Source: Rhytidiadelphus loreus (Eukaryota; Streptophyta; Bryopsida; Hypnales; Hylocomiaceae). From it: 64,000 nucleotides of DNA. The notes beneath the pieces were generated by a model that worked only from the letters and a program-made list of their open reading frames with translations, made no database searches and had not been told where the DNA came from. Shown here in pieces: positions 27,323 to 39,498 of the stretch. A program made the translations under genes and the position numbers. The stretch covers positions 23,937,001 through 24,001,000 of the forward strand of contig OX344765.1 of assembly GCA_947034895.1 (NCBI GenBank), written 5' to 3'. Positions within the stretch are counted from its first letter, which is position 1, and each line of letters starts with the position of its first letter.

Positions 27323-28275
27323 TTAACCTCTAAACACCCAAAATGCTTTTTTTGGCAACATAGCAATTTTGGATAGCTCACTACAAATGTAATTTTTTCT
27401 TTTTTTTCTTTGAAATTTTCACACAACATGTGCTCAAGGAGTGGATTTAAAAACCAACAATTTTCATAATTTTTTACTACATGGTTAAAAAATTATTATA
27501 TGATATGTAATTTTTGTCACTTATGGATAGCCTGAGTAACTAAAAAGTTTTTTTGAAAATCACTTTTTTAAGAAATAAATATTTGAAATTGGTTCTTTTG
27601 ATTTATATATATGTGGAAAACTTTGAATCATTCCATTTTGATTAATGATATGAAAGTTATGAGGAGTTTTAGTTTCTAGGTAGTTTGAAGATAGTTATCG
27701 AATCTCAACTCTAAAATAAAGTTTGAAGTCCTTTATTTAACTCAATTTTCAATATTTTTGGAAAAAAATAAAAATGTTAGGTGTAGATTTTTTATTTTAG
27801 AATTACAACCATTGGGATTGTCATTTTTCAATTTCATAAATAAGTTGTTAATAGTTTAGTATTTTGAATCATTACCTATTTCTTTCTATTTACTATTTTT
27901 TCCCTATATGTTGTACATTTCCAAATGATTTGAAAATTTTCAAGCATGTAGTCAAGTTGCCTTGAAGAATGAATCCAAAGAATCACCACCATTTTGGACA
28001 TTTTCTCATACAAATGTGACCTTGTAAAGTGCAGTTTCCTGTTGTATTGTAGGGCCAAAAAATTGATTTTTGTCACTTCAAACACTAATATATTGCAATC
28101 TACATGTCAAAAAATTCTGAAAATTTGTCCACATCTTTTCAAACTAGCATAATACAAGATCCTTTGGTTACATGTCTCTAAAAATGTTTTTTTTCTAAAA
28201 TTTGGTGCTTATTATAAAAATGATAGTTTTAGAGTGTTTTTGGTGAAAACACGGTCCAAAACATTTGGAGGTGAA
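27323..28275 (-). mobile_element. Complete non-autonomous piggyBac-type element, copy D (inverted)
   Basis: TTAA at 27323-27326 is followed by CCTCTAAACACCC. The other end reads, on the minus strand, CCTCCAAATG with TTCA in place of TTAA (28272-28275). The 945-bp interior is a diverged reverse copy of C, including the complement of GATCTTGTATTATGC near 28145-28160. Confidence 0.65.
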
Positions 28276-28734
28276 GAAAACATTTGTTATGTCTAGTCTA
28301 ACTCCTTTATGAAGATATACAAGTAGTGGCATCCTAAAATTGTCTGAATAGGGATTTATACTTTCAATTAAAAAAATTCTATAGAACATTGTACTAAATA
28401 TTCTATGAAGAGATAGGTGCAAAATTAATTCATATTTATTTAGGTAGATGAACTTGCAATTAGTTGCTTTTTGAACTTGTTCGAAGTTACAAGAATACAT
28501 AATTTATTTGTGTGTATTTTTTCACTTAGTGTCAGCTCTATGAAAAAATTAAAATATTTTGTTAGATTTTATTCAATTTTGAATGGATGAAATTGATAGG
28601 ATATACCTAAAAATATTCAAAGTACTACGATGATTATACCATTACATCTCGGGGGTACACTTAGTTCTACTACAACTACGTGCAAACAAGTGGTTTCTAA
28701 TAAACTATAATTTCAATCTAAAATTTTGATCATT
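28276..28734. other. Gene-free AT-rich stretch
   Basis: No gene or repeat boundary recognised. Confidence 0.4.
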
Positions 28735-29110
28735 GTTTAATAATGACTACAGGTTTCTATTAACGAATTTTCAAATAAAATAAAATATGAAATGATTTCT
28801 AGAAGAGATTGAAAATAAACTAAAATGGCAAGTTTTTCAACTCAAATAATTATAGAAAACACATTTAGATGACCATTGAATCAATAATCAACTCAAAATG
28901 AGCTTTCAATAGAGAGTTATTTTTAGGAATTTTTTTCTCATTTTTAATACAATTTTTTCTCATATAATATAAGGGTGTGAAAGTTATTTTTCAGTTCTAT
29001 GCTGTATCTTTTTACTTCAAAAATTTGTAACTAATTATTATTAAAAAATAAAACTATCAATAATTCAAAACATAAACTTTCAAAGTAGGAAAATCTATTC
29101 ATGTTTTTTT
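28735..29110 (+). repeat. Dispersed repeat, forward copy (partner at 49.06 kb)
   Basis: This stretch is a diverged reverse complement of about 49060-49430. Shared features in order include a GATGACCATTGAATCA / TGATGCAATGGTCATC match, CTTTCAATAGAGAGTTATTTTTAG with its complement, and GTGTGAAAGTTATTTT with its complement. It is non-coding and of unknown class. Confidence 0.6.
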
Positions 29111-30100
29111 AAATTTTGTTTTATTTAAAATTCAAAAAGTATATAGTGGGTTCAAAGTTTTGTTTGCACGTGGTTTCTAATTGACACTCTAAGTGATCCC
29201 TTTGAGCATTACATTTGGATATTTGGATCCAAATCTAGATGAAAAGATGATGTTTCATCTATAGTCCAAATATTTTTGAATGTAAATATTTGTTTCCCAC
29301 CTATTAGAATTATAGATTACATTACTTTGAAAATTTGAATTTAAAATCGTTGCAATAGCCCTATATGTAGCCTTATAAAGATCAATACAAAGACTAATTT
29401 GTATTTGCTAGGTGACTTCATGAGCCTTGTTGACAACAAAAGGCAATTATTCTTTTTAGCTTGTTGTTCAAACTCATTTGTAGTAAATGGTGTTGGAAAT
29501 TTGTGAATCAAGACACTATTAACTTTCTAAAATGAATAAGTTGAATTCATAGATCAAACTATAGTAGTAGAAAAGGAGGTTTGGAGCATATAGATCAAAC
29601 TATAGATCAAGCTATAGATCATAAATTGATCTCAAATGCCAATATAAACACTAAGCTAGTACCAATATAAACTGTTGACACCAAGCTTTGATGATGTACC
29701 TTAGTGGTTCAAGACCTTTAATCTACAAATGCATTGTAGTAATTTCTAGCTTCTTGCTCTTGATTTGAATTTTAGCCATAAAATGAATCTTTTTTGAATT
29801 CAAGCACAATTGAAAAAAATGGTTCTTATGAAACCTAATTTTTATCCTAATTTCAAAATTCTAATTCTAATTGCAATTTTAATTGTTAATTTCCCTTATT
29901 AGAGAATAACTCAAAAAATTAGTCGACACCATGGTGTTCTATAGCATAATAAATGCCTCTTAGAAGTGAAAATTTCAGATTTTCTAAACGTGTATTTACG
30001 TTTGATACATAATCTTCTTCACTTTTTCCTTCAAAATTTCACCTAAATATCTGAGAATTTACTTTTAACGCCATTTAGAAGACATGTGCCCAACATCAAT
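29111..30100. other. Gene-free AT-rich stretch
   Basis: Nothing recognised. Confidence 0.4.
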
Positions 30101-31000
30101 GAATTCTGAACCCCAGGTGTGACCCACTAATTGCAAAGAGAAAAGAGACCTGACTGACCAGTACCCAACCTGTCTCCCGTGTCAGCTCGTCATGACTCAC
30201 GAATCATTTCCATTGGGTCCGCTGAACTGTCCTGCACGGTAAACTCTCCGCGATTTCCGCGCTCCCCATCGCCAGGAACGAAGAGTAATGGCCGCATGAA
30301 GAATAGTAAAGTACAAACGTGCAGGCAGTTCAAGTGCCGACATCACAACATTCAAGCGCTCAAGGCCGTTTCCTTTTCCAAAATTCATGAATTAGACACA
30401 GTTTCCAATCGGAGTAGTGTCAATTCATGAAATTTTGCAGATTCAAACTTACCCACGATTTGAATATCAAACTCCATCGAAAGCTGCTACGTGCAGAGCT
30501 TAACTTCAGCTGATGAGTCGTCCTCAAAGGTCCTCTGATTCCTTGCTTCTGCGCTATCTGCGCCACCGGAATAATGTTCAAAATCGACGGCAAACATTGT
30601 ATGTGCAGATTTCAGGTTTACGGAATCTGAAATCTGCTGGAAGCGCTCGAAAACTCTCAATGCGGAGTCTGATGGATAGCTGAGATTTCACAAGACCCTT
30701 GCGATTATTGTGAGTAAGTTGCAGCTGAGTAATTTCAGAGTTTGGGCGTTGAACTTCGATGTCTGGTGTAACTGACTGATTTGGATAATCTGGTTAGGCG
30801 ATTGTCGTTGTGACCGCAGTCTTCGATTGCAGTTGCTCGCAACAATCGTTCACAGACTTTGTGGCCTGACTGATCTTCGTAGGAAGACGCTGCACTGGGA
30901 TCAGTACGGAGTGTTCCTTTGCATAGCTCCGGCAAGGTTTTGAAAAGAGATTAGGAATACAGGCTGGATTGGAGCTGCGAGGTTTGAGCTGCAGCAAGCA
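30101..31000 (+). promoter_or_regulatory. GC-richer upstream region of the ABCB gene (promoter and 5' leader)
   Basis: Base composition changes abruptly at about 30100 from AT-rich intergenic DNA to mixed sequence that continues into the transporter. Small open frames on both strands contradict one another and none looks like a known protein. An in-frame TGA lies about 60 bases before the chosen ATG at 31001. I cannot place a TATA box or transcription start with confidence, and an upstream non-coding exon is possible. Confidence 0.4.
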
Positions 31001-34000
31001 ATGCAAGCGACGATGAGCGGTAACAACCGAGAGGTTCTCCGGAATCGGAAGACTGATCTTTCGGTAGTGGACGCCGAGAGCTTGCAGCATGAGGATTTAG
31101 CCAAGGTCATGGAATCCAAGCCAGCAAGCAATGGCGTCGCCGATGAGATTGGGGGGAAAGGTGGAAAGGGAAAGGGAAAAAAAGACGACTCGTGTGAAGG
31201 CTCCGTGCCGCTCTTTCGGCTCCTTGCATTTGCGGATAGTTTCGATTACTTGCTGTTGTCGATTGGCGCGCTGGGGTCTATTGTGCATGGCGCCTCCATG
31301 CCGATATTTATCCACTTCTTCGGAAGCATGATCAACGGGTTTGGTGCCAATATTGGTAATCGCAGCAAGACCGCCGAAATTGTCAACGAGGTAGGTCCTA
31401 TATCAACCACCTGCACTCGAAATATCTGACGCTGCTGTTGGAGATCGGAAGCTTGACAATGCTCTGTTTTCTTGGACAGTATGCGCTCTACATGGTCTAC
31501 CTCGGGATCGCGGTGTGCTTCGCCTCATGGGCAGGTACGATCAATTCTCGTCGTGCGTACCCCTCGCTCGTGATTCAAATAGTTTGAAGCTAGCGGGAAA
31601 TCGATGAAGTTGACAAGAACGATGCAAGTCATGCATTATAAGGTTAGCAAGCGATGGAATTGATTTCTGGTGTGCGATTGCAGAGGTGGCTGCGTGGATG
31701 CAAACGGGAGAGCGGCAAGCTGGTCGCATCCGAGTGCTTTACCTCAAGGCTATGCTGAAGCAAGACATCAGCTACTTCGACGTGGATGCGCGCACTGGCG
31801 AGGTGGTGAATAGTATCTCCTCCGACACACTCCTCATTCAAGATGCGATCAGCGAAAAGGTACGTAAACTTAATAGGTACAATTAATCACAGGGGAAGTA
31901 GGAGGGGTTGGCATGTGGGAAAAATTGGACCATTACCACCTCCTAACCACCTCTTAACCTACTATGAACTTACCACTTTGAAGGTGATAATGGTCAAATT
32001 TTTCCCACATGTGACACCTCCTATTTCCCCCGTGAAATGCCCTTGCTGGGGTACTCCATCGTTCTCGAGATCACATGGAATCGTTACGTGCCGCGTGTGA
32101 TGACATACCACCATTTGTAGCGCAGATGGGACAATTCCTTCACTACGTGAGCACGTTCGTCGCGGGCTTTGCAGTCGCATTTTCCATGGTTTGGAAGCTG
32201 GCGTTAGTCACTCTGGCGGTGATTCCCGTCATGGCCTCGGCTGGCGGAGTCTACGCCTACTTGCTCACAAGCTACGATTCCAAGAACCGGGATTCTTACG
32301 AAGAAGGGGGCAATTTCGCGGAACAGGTATGAACCTAAATCACTGTTCAATCAAGGAAATGCACGTCATAAAAGAGTAGTATATATTATTGTTTGTCAAC
32401 TAAATCCAGACATTCTCCGGCAGGCCAAATTCCGGCCGCTACAACAGGGTGGTATTATATAGTATTATATATAGACTATTATATACATATACTGTCTATT
32501 ATATACAACAGGGTGGATCGTAGGTCCTCCTGTGTAACAGCTGTTGGTGATCGCGGTCGATTTTTGGTGAATTTTATGTGCTTTTAGAGTGTTATGAGAA
32601 ACGACCGTTAGTCGGATAGGGTGTCTCTTAATGCATAATAATTTAAACGCTGAATTAAAACTCTGAGCCAGGTCGGCGACGCTTTTCCGTGCACAGATGC
32701 TTGATCTCATGAGGAAAATGGACCCAAGCAGCTGCTTAGGACAAGCAATCTGCACGCACTTCCTACTCACGATGAGGTTGGGACCGGTGCACTGTTTTAA
32801 CACAATAGTGCAGAATTAGTTAAAACACAGTTGTAATGGATTCTCAAAGATCATGCGTTCACTTGCGGCAAGTGCAGATCCTTGCGAATGTGAGGACCGT
32901 TTACTCCTTTGTTGGCGAGCAGAAAGCCGTGCAAGGGTACGCCAGTACCCTCCGCAGGACATTGCGTCTCGGCTACCAGAGCGCCTTGGCGAAGGGCACT
33001 GGCATGGGCGTGGTGTACTTCTTTATGAACCTTTGCCACGCGTTGTTGTTGTGGTATGGCGGGGTCCTCGTCCGCGAGGGTGCCACCAATGGCGGCATGG
33101 CTATCACCACCATCTTCGCCGTCATCATTGGCGGGATGTGAGCACTCCACCCTCATTTGAATTCAAATTCCTGTCAATTCCAGCAATGGGAGAGGGTTTC
33201 CACAGGAGAAAAATTCGAAATGGAAACTGGACAAATGTCTTTTTGCGTCCACATTCCCTTCCTAGAGTATCCGTGTGTATCCTATGCTATCATCACTGGA
33301 CATTGTCTATGAAACTCTTCAAAATTTCCATCGATGGACATTTGGGATTTCTTCTGGATTCGAGCCTTGAGAGATTTCTTGCTATGCTCGTGTGAATAAC
33401 CCTTTTTCTTGCGGGTGTAGATCTTTGGGTCAGGCCTTGCCGAACATCACTGCGTTTGCGAAAGCGAAGGCCGCCGCCTTTCGAATTTTCCAGATGCTTG
33501 ATTTGCAGCCTCCGGCGCACATTGAGAATTCCGAAACGACGCATCTTGCGTCTGTGCAGGGGCGAATTGAGCTCAAGCACGTTGCATTCTGTTACCCCTC
33601 ACGTCCCAATGTGTCCATCTTCCAAGATTTTTCACTCACCATTCCCGCAGGCACGACGGTGGCCCTCGTTGGAGGCTCTGGGTCGGGGAAGAGCACGGTC
33701 ATCTCTTTGATCGAGCGGTTTTACGATCCCAGCGCAGGTAAGAATTCTCTCGCAAGAATCCCGAGGGATGGAGTTTTGTTGCCCTGATTCTGTTTTTGAA
33801 TTGTAAGAGTTTTTGGTGTTTCAGGGGAAGTTTGTTTGGATGGGGTGAACATCAAGAAACTGGACCTCAAGTGGCTCCGTGATCAAATTGGGCTCGTGAA
33901 TCAAGAGCCCGTACTCTTTGCCACAAGCATCAAGGAGAATATACTGTATGGCAAGCCAGACGCGACTGATAAGGAGATCGAGGAAGCTTGCACAGCGGCG

Positions 34001-37000
34001 AATGCACACTCTTTCATCTCACTCTTTCCAGAGGGCTACAACACGCAGGTTACTATCTGCTGAGCGTCAACAATTGATCTGCTTCGCTTCCACTCCCTCC
34101 GTTCCGAAATCAGTGTCTGCAACGTTGTTGAAAACGTTTGATACCAATTTCATTGATCATATTGTGAAAAACATAAATTCAGAAAGGTCCAAATTTTATA
34201 CCACCCGAATCAATGAAGAGCATTGCATGCAACCTAGATAAAACCGAACGGAAAAGAGTCTCCAGATGACCTAACATCCTTACAAAGCATGAGTTTCAAT
34301 TAGGACTCTTATTCAATCGGAGAATTGCACTTGAGAGAGATCGTGATGCTCTAACTTTGGCTGCATCGCTCGTATTTTGTTGTCCAGGTTGGTGAGCATG
34401 GCGTGCAAATGTCCGGTGGACAAAAGCAAAGAATAGCCATCGCCAGAGCCAATCTGAAGAACCCTAAGATCCTGCTCCTTGACGAGGCCACGAGCGCTCT
34501 GGACGCCAGCTCGGAGCAGATAGTGCAAGAGGCTCTCGACAATGCGATGGTGGGGCGAACCACAGTGGTGGTGGCGCACAGGCTTTCCACAATTCGAAAC
34601 GCAAACGCCATTGCTGTTGTTCAGAATGGCACCATTGTCGAAATGGGAAACCACGACAAACTGATGGCATTCGGCAACGGTGCCTACGTCGATCTTGTTC
34701 GTCATCAGGAAAGTTCTCGTTCGGATGAGCGAAGCGCTTTGTTGCGATCCAGGTCTGCCCATGACAAGTCGGACAGGCATTCGATGAGGTCAAGCAGGAG
34801 ACTGAGCCGACAGCCTAGCTATGCTTCTTCTGATGGTGAGAGGAGCTCTTTCAGGGGCTCTTTCAGGGGTTCTTTCAGGAGAATCGAAGCTGGTCCTCCG
34901 CAAGCTGCCACAATGTGGCGGTTGCTCAAGATTAACAAGCCCGAATGGGGCTATGGCGTCGTGGGCGTTTGTGGTTCCGCTCTCCAAGGGGTTGTGAACC
35001 CCGGGATTGCCTTCATTCTCAGCAGTGTCCTGGTTCAGTACTATGATCCCAGGAAAGGCCACATGATGAGGGAGGTTGAGAGGTATGCATTGCTCTGTGT
35101 TGGCCTGGGAATCGCCGGTCTGATTGGAAGCTTCTTCCAGCACACGTTTTTCGGTATCATGGGCGAGAATTTGGTGAAGCGCGTCCGAGAATTGATGTTT
35201 GCTAGTAAGCTCTCATCGACTTCTAATGAGCACCTTCATTTTTCGAATGTTTCTTTTAAGTTTCTGTGTGTGGACATGCTCAATAAATATCAGTTTTATC
35301 TGGGGTTTCTTTGTGGTTTTGAATTGAATCAAGTGAGGTGGGCATTCAGGGATGCTGGAAAACGAGGTGAGCTGGTTCGATGCTGACGAGAACAACAGCT
35401 CGCAAGTGTCTGCTCGCTTAGCAGCGGATGCCACCACAGTGAAGGGTGCCATTAGTGAACGCATTTCCATCATTGTGCAAAATTTCACCCTCATGTTGAC
35501 TGTTTGTACCATCTCTATTTCGCTGCAGTGGAAAATGGCTTTTGTTATTCTTTCCACGTTCCCGCTTCAAGTATGCGCCACAATTGTGGAGGTAATCACT
35601 TCAGATCCATCACTTCTCTGTATGCAACTGCGTGGTCACTTGGCAGGGGGGGTGAATCAAGGTTGGATTAGTCACGTTTTGGATTACAATCTCCGTCGTT
35701 TTATTATTGTCTCGACTTCCGATGACCAGATTGGGTGTATTGTGCAGCAAATGTTTCTGAGGGGGTTCTCAGGAGACGTTGCGTCTGCTCAAGCTCGGGC
35801 CAGCATGGTGGCTGGGGAGGGTGTAACCAACATCCGCACTATTGCTGCCTTCAATGCCGAGGACAGAGTCATCAAGCTTTTTGAACACGAACTTGAGGCC
35901 CCCATGAAGAAGGGATTTCTGCGTGGCCAGGTATGCCACTGAAGTTTGATGTTGTCCAGGTTCTTTCCAAGTTTACGTTTGCTCAACAAAATAAGACCTA
36001 ATTTCACCCTCTGTTGAAGATTGTCCCAGACGCTCTATGGAACAATCTAAGTTCACAGACGCGCTTGAGGGTCTTTGTGTTTAGAAGCTCCAAGCATCGA
36101 CAAATTCAATAGAAATCTGAAACTGGAGGGGAGATTCAGATGTGCATTTAGATTGTTGCGTCTCTTTACGTATTTTACAAAGAGTCTCTTGTTATCAGGT
36201 TGCCGGAATTGGGTACGGTGTTTCACAACTCTTCCTGTATTGTTCCTACGCATTGGGATTATGGTACGGTGGTATGTTGGTGAAGAGTGGTGAATCCGAA
36301 TTCGCAAACGTCATCAAAGTGTTCATGATTCTCATCATAGCTGCATTTGCCGTAGCCGAAACGCTTTCGCTAGCACCAGATCTGACCAAAGGACGTCAAG
36401 CACTGTTATCGGTGTTCCACGTCCTCGATCGCGTCACCACAATCAATGCCGACGACCCTGGCGCTGAAGTCGTCGACACTGTAAAAGGGGACATCGAACT
36501 GAAGCATGTGGCATTTGCATACCCGACGCGACCAGATGCCTTGATCTTCAAGGACTTGAACCTCAAAGTCAGGGCAGGGCGTTCGCTGGCGCTGGTGGGC
36601 TCTAGCGGGTCCGGTAAAAGCTCCGTTATTACCCTCTTGGAGAGATTCTACGATCCTTTGTCGGGACGCATCCTCATGGACGGGAAAGACATTCGGATGA
36701 TCAACTTGAGGAGCTTGCGCAGGAGAATCGCGCTTGTGTCACAGGAACCAGCTCTCTTCGCGACCACAATCTACGAAAACATCTTGTATGGACGAGAGGG
36801 TGCCACTGAACAGGAAGTGCATGCAGCAGCCATGGCGGCCAACGCGCACAATTTCATCAGCGCACTTCCTGATAGTTACAACACCCAAGTGGGCGAGCGA
36901 GGAGTGCAACTCTCGGGGGGTCAGAAGCAACGAGTTGCCATTGCTCGAGCTGTGTTGAAAGACCCGGCTGTGCTGCTGCTAGACGAAGCCACAAGCGCCC

Positions 37001-37575
37001 TTGATGCCGAGTCTGAAAAGATTGTTCAAGAAGCTCTAGATCGGCTCATGCAAGTACGTTCACCTCCTGTCCAATTCCCAGATATCTCTGTCAGTTCTCA
37101 GCTTGATATAATTATGTTTTCTTCTCATGCCAAGTTAACCCTGTAAGACTTGAATTATACTTTTTGGAACTTTTGTACCTTTTTGCTTATATCTTTGTAC
37201 GAATATGTTGTTTCCACCAAATGGATCAAAAAGGAAGGTTTCCTTATACAGGTTCCAATATTAGTTTTGGTGAATGAGAAACTGTTTGGACGAAAGATTG
37301 GTCAGAAGCACTTTGTTCATCATCCAGAATATGGACGTTTTGGAGCTCTTCGGGTTAATCGTGCAGCATTATCACTGACTTGTGCTGATGATTCCGTGCA
37401 GGGTCGGACATCTGTGGTAGTGGCACACCGACTTTCGACCATTCGGAATGCAAACAGTATAGCAGTACTCCAAGAAGGCACAGTTATTGAGGAGGGTTCT
37501 CACAACAGCCTCCTTGCCAAACCCGATGGTGCTTATGCACTCTTGGTTCGCTTACAGCAACATGCCTCACATTAA
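31001..37575 (+). CDS. ABCB-subfamily full transporter (P-glycoprotein/MDR-like), 12 exons
   Basis: Exons: 31001-31390, 31480-31534, 31684-31859, 32126-32326, 32878-33137, 33421-33737, 33825-34048, 34388-35204, 35350-35591, 35748-35930, 36199-37053, 37402-37575. All junctions are GT-AG and in phase, giving 1297 residues, normal for TMD-NBD-TMD-NBD ABCB pumps of the plasma membrane. NBD1: Walker [10 protein letters not shown] (445-453), MSGGQ (549-553), Walker B LLLDEA (D573, E574), H605. NBD2: GSSGSGKSS (to 1097), LSGGQ (1193-1197), D1217/E1218, H1249. Both ATP sites look complete. The N-terminus is Lys/Gly-rich; the linker (about 647-710) is Ser/Arg-rich with a triple SFRG-like repeat, a likely phosphorylation region. 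Family members move auxin, lipids or xenobiotics using ATP; the substrate cannot be read from sequence. Intron 3 carries a MITE, and intron 9 (156 bp) is stop-free and in frame. ATG 31013 is an alternative start. Confidence 0.93.
31888..32034. mobile_element. 147-bp inverted-repeat MITE inside ABCB intron 3
   Basis: The left half beginning CACAGGGGAAGTAGGAGG and the right half ending in its near-complement CCTATTTCCCCCGTG form arms of about 55 bases that continue through CATGTGGGAAAAATT. The element fills most of the intron between exons 3 and 4. No clear target duplication is seen, so its superfamily is open. Confidence 0.75.
32430..32520. repeat. AT-palindromic tract bounded by a 12-bp direct repeat in ABCB intron 4
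   Basis: ACAACAGGGTGG occurs twice about 66 bases apart, on either side of TATTATATA/TATATAATA-type palindromic sequence. It could be a very small insertion with its duplication, or slippage. Confidence 0.4.
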
Positions 37576-37598
37576 GGTGTGAATTATTCTCATAACCT

Positions 37599-37604
37599 AA
37601 TAAA
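37599..37604 (+). terminator. Possible polyadenylation signal AATAAA of the ABCB gene
   Basis: AATAAA lies 24 bases after the stop codon. Plant signals are loose and this short distance would give a very short 3' UTR, so others downstream may be used. Confidence 0.3.
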
Positions 37605-38015
37605 AGAGCTTCCCTGGAATCGTGCTGATATAAATCATCAGTTGAGGATGCAAGTTCTTTGAGGAAATGTGCCGAAGCACGAGAGGAGTCAACATAAATC
37701 TGCGGTGTTGTTGCGACATAATTCTTTGATCGACTGAACAGGTTGAGCGTCACTTTGTTTGAAAATCCAGGATTAGCTAGACTAGGTCTACATTTGTATG
37801 AAACTCACACTGTTGGGGCGAGATTAATCTCTTCTTTACTAGTGGGAGGAAATTTTGTAGTGAAATTGCAAATTGGCTGTAGCACGAAGCCGCCATGGAG
37901 GACAATTCCACTGTTTTTTATTAAACATGAAATGGTAATTCCCATGATATGTGCTTTAACACGCTATTATTGATTTTAACACGGGGCTCAATAATTTTTG
38001 ACCTTGCTACTTTTC
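37605..38015. other. Downstream flank of the ABCB gene
   Basis: No gene seen; probable 3' UTR followed by AT-rich DNA. Confidence 0.4.
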
Positions 38016-38438
38016 ATAATCATAAGTCTCTATTACCACATAGTTATAGTTCTACTATGTTAGAACTGCCTATCACCACCCTGATTTACAATTTGAGTAT
38101 TTTTGAGCCAATTCTAATAGGGGCACATATTTTCTAGAGGTTTTCATTATCATAAGTCTATTACCACATAGTTATAGTTCTACTATGTTAGAATTGCTTA
38201 TCAACTCTTTGACTTGCAATTTGAGTATCTTTGAGCCAATTTGAATAGGGGCACATATTTTCCAATGGTGTGCCCTTGTTTCACAATTCAAACACAAGTG
38301 GAATAATGATTTTCCAATTAAAACTATAATTACTATGAATTTTCGAAGTAATCATGCCCTTGTTTCACAATTCAAACACAAGTGGAATTTATAATTTTTC
38401 GATTAAAACTATAATTACTGTGAATTTTCAAGTAATCA
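38016..38438. repeat. Two adjacent tandem duplications (128-bp and 83-bp units)
   Basis: A unit containing CCACATAGTTATAGTTCTAC occurs at about 38016-38143 and 38144-38270 (period 128). It is followed directly by a second unit starting TGCCCTTGTTTCACAATTC, at 38271-38353 and 38354-38438 (period 83). Both are imperfect two-copy repeats, non-coding. Confidence 0.8.
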
Positions 38439-39498
38439 GCCTGAAATTACAAAACCGCCCTTAGAGGCTAGAGTCATAAATGCCCTATCAACAACCCATA
38501 ACCTTCCTTTTATGAATCCATTAGTACTTAAGTATCTACCAATCAAAGATTGACTCGTTAGCCTATGTTGACTCATTAGTCAAAATTTTAAATGGTTTAG
38601 AATATTTCCTATACAAATTTGGATGGGGCAATGAACGGAATTGGGGCCAAATAGTAAGCAAACGGTGATGGGTTGGTCCACCTTAGATATAAAGGCCACT
38701 TTACACTATGACCATGGGATTGAGTGGTCATACTTTGTTGAGAGTCCAAAGAAATGAACAATAAATAGGCAATAAAATGTAGGAATTAAAGCCCTGCATG
38801 TAAATCCAAACCCTGATTTTGATTCTAAACTAGACAGAGCTCGGTGAATGCAGACTCCAGAGGTTTTCTTGAAATATTGTTTTCGCAGAACAAGCGTCGA
38901 TGATTATGTCTTCAATTCTTCGTGCAATACATCGACAAGCCCAATTCCAGCGGGTGAACCTTCGAAAGCTGCAACCCGGGCTCAGAGTAAGTGGAAGATT
39001 GGCCAGGAAGCAAACTTCTCAATGAGATTTGATCCCCGAGATTTGCAAGCACCAAATACCAACTGCACATCCACAAGTACCAAGAGCAACCCACCGTTTG
39101 TGTCTGCAAGTCAAAGGAGCCTCTATCAGAACCGCAAGCTTTCAGTACACCATCAATATCCCAAATCTAGTCCATTAGGACAATTGCGGCATAGCAGAAC
39201 TCGTGCAGGATACATAGATTCTATCAGATAGAGTCTCACCTACTTTCGAAGGGTCTGGTAAGCGGTACTTGGCGATCTGGTTGACACACACACATGTATG
39301 TGCATCCACCTACACACATCCGCAACTCCTCTTCTACATTATCGAAGCCTGTCTCCCCATTCCGCCAAATCTTCGCAATCTCCCTGCCCGTAGCCATTGC
39401 TCAAAACCCTAAGATCAAATCGTCAGGATTTGCTCTCCCAAAGATAGCGTTGTAATTACATCCACAAACCACGTCGACTATCAAATTCAGCTCTCTGA
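38439..39498. other. Intergenic region upstream of the small secreted protein gene
   Basis: From about 38840 the sequence becomes GC-richer. A 127-codon open frame (38848-39231) shows no family resemblance and may be promoter or leader sequence. A CA-rich patch (ACACACACATG) lies near 39285. Confidence 0.35.

Noticed and set aside
30179..31000. Overlapping open frames of 60-100 codons on both strands before the ABCB start
   Set aside because: They conflict with each other, show no domain, and are explained by the local rise in GC content; probably promoter and leader.
36865..37053. Separate short ABC gene in the second half of the ABCB locus
   Set aside because: All exons join in phase into one 1297-residue protein, so there is one gene, not two half transporters.
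38848..39231. 127-codon open frame upstream of the secreted protein
   Set aside because: No signal peptide, domain or family resemblance; Ser/Thr-rich text in a GC-richer patch. Kept only as a possible leader region.
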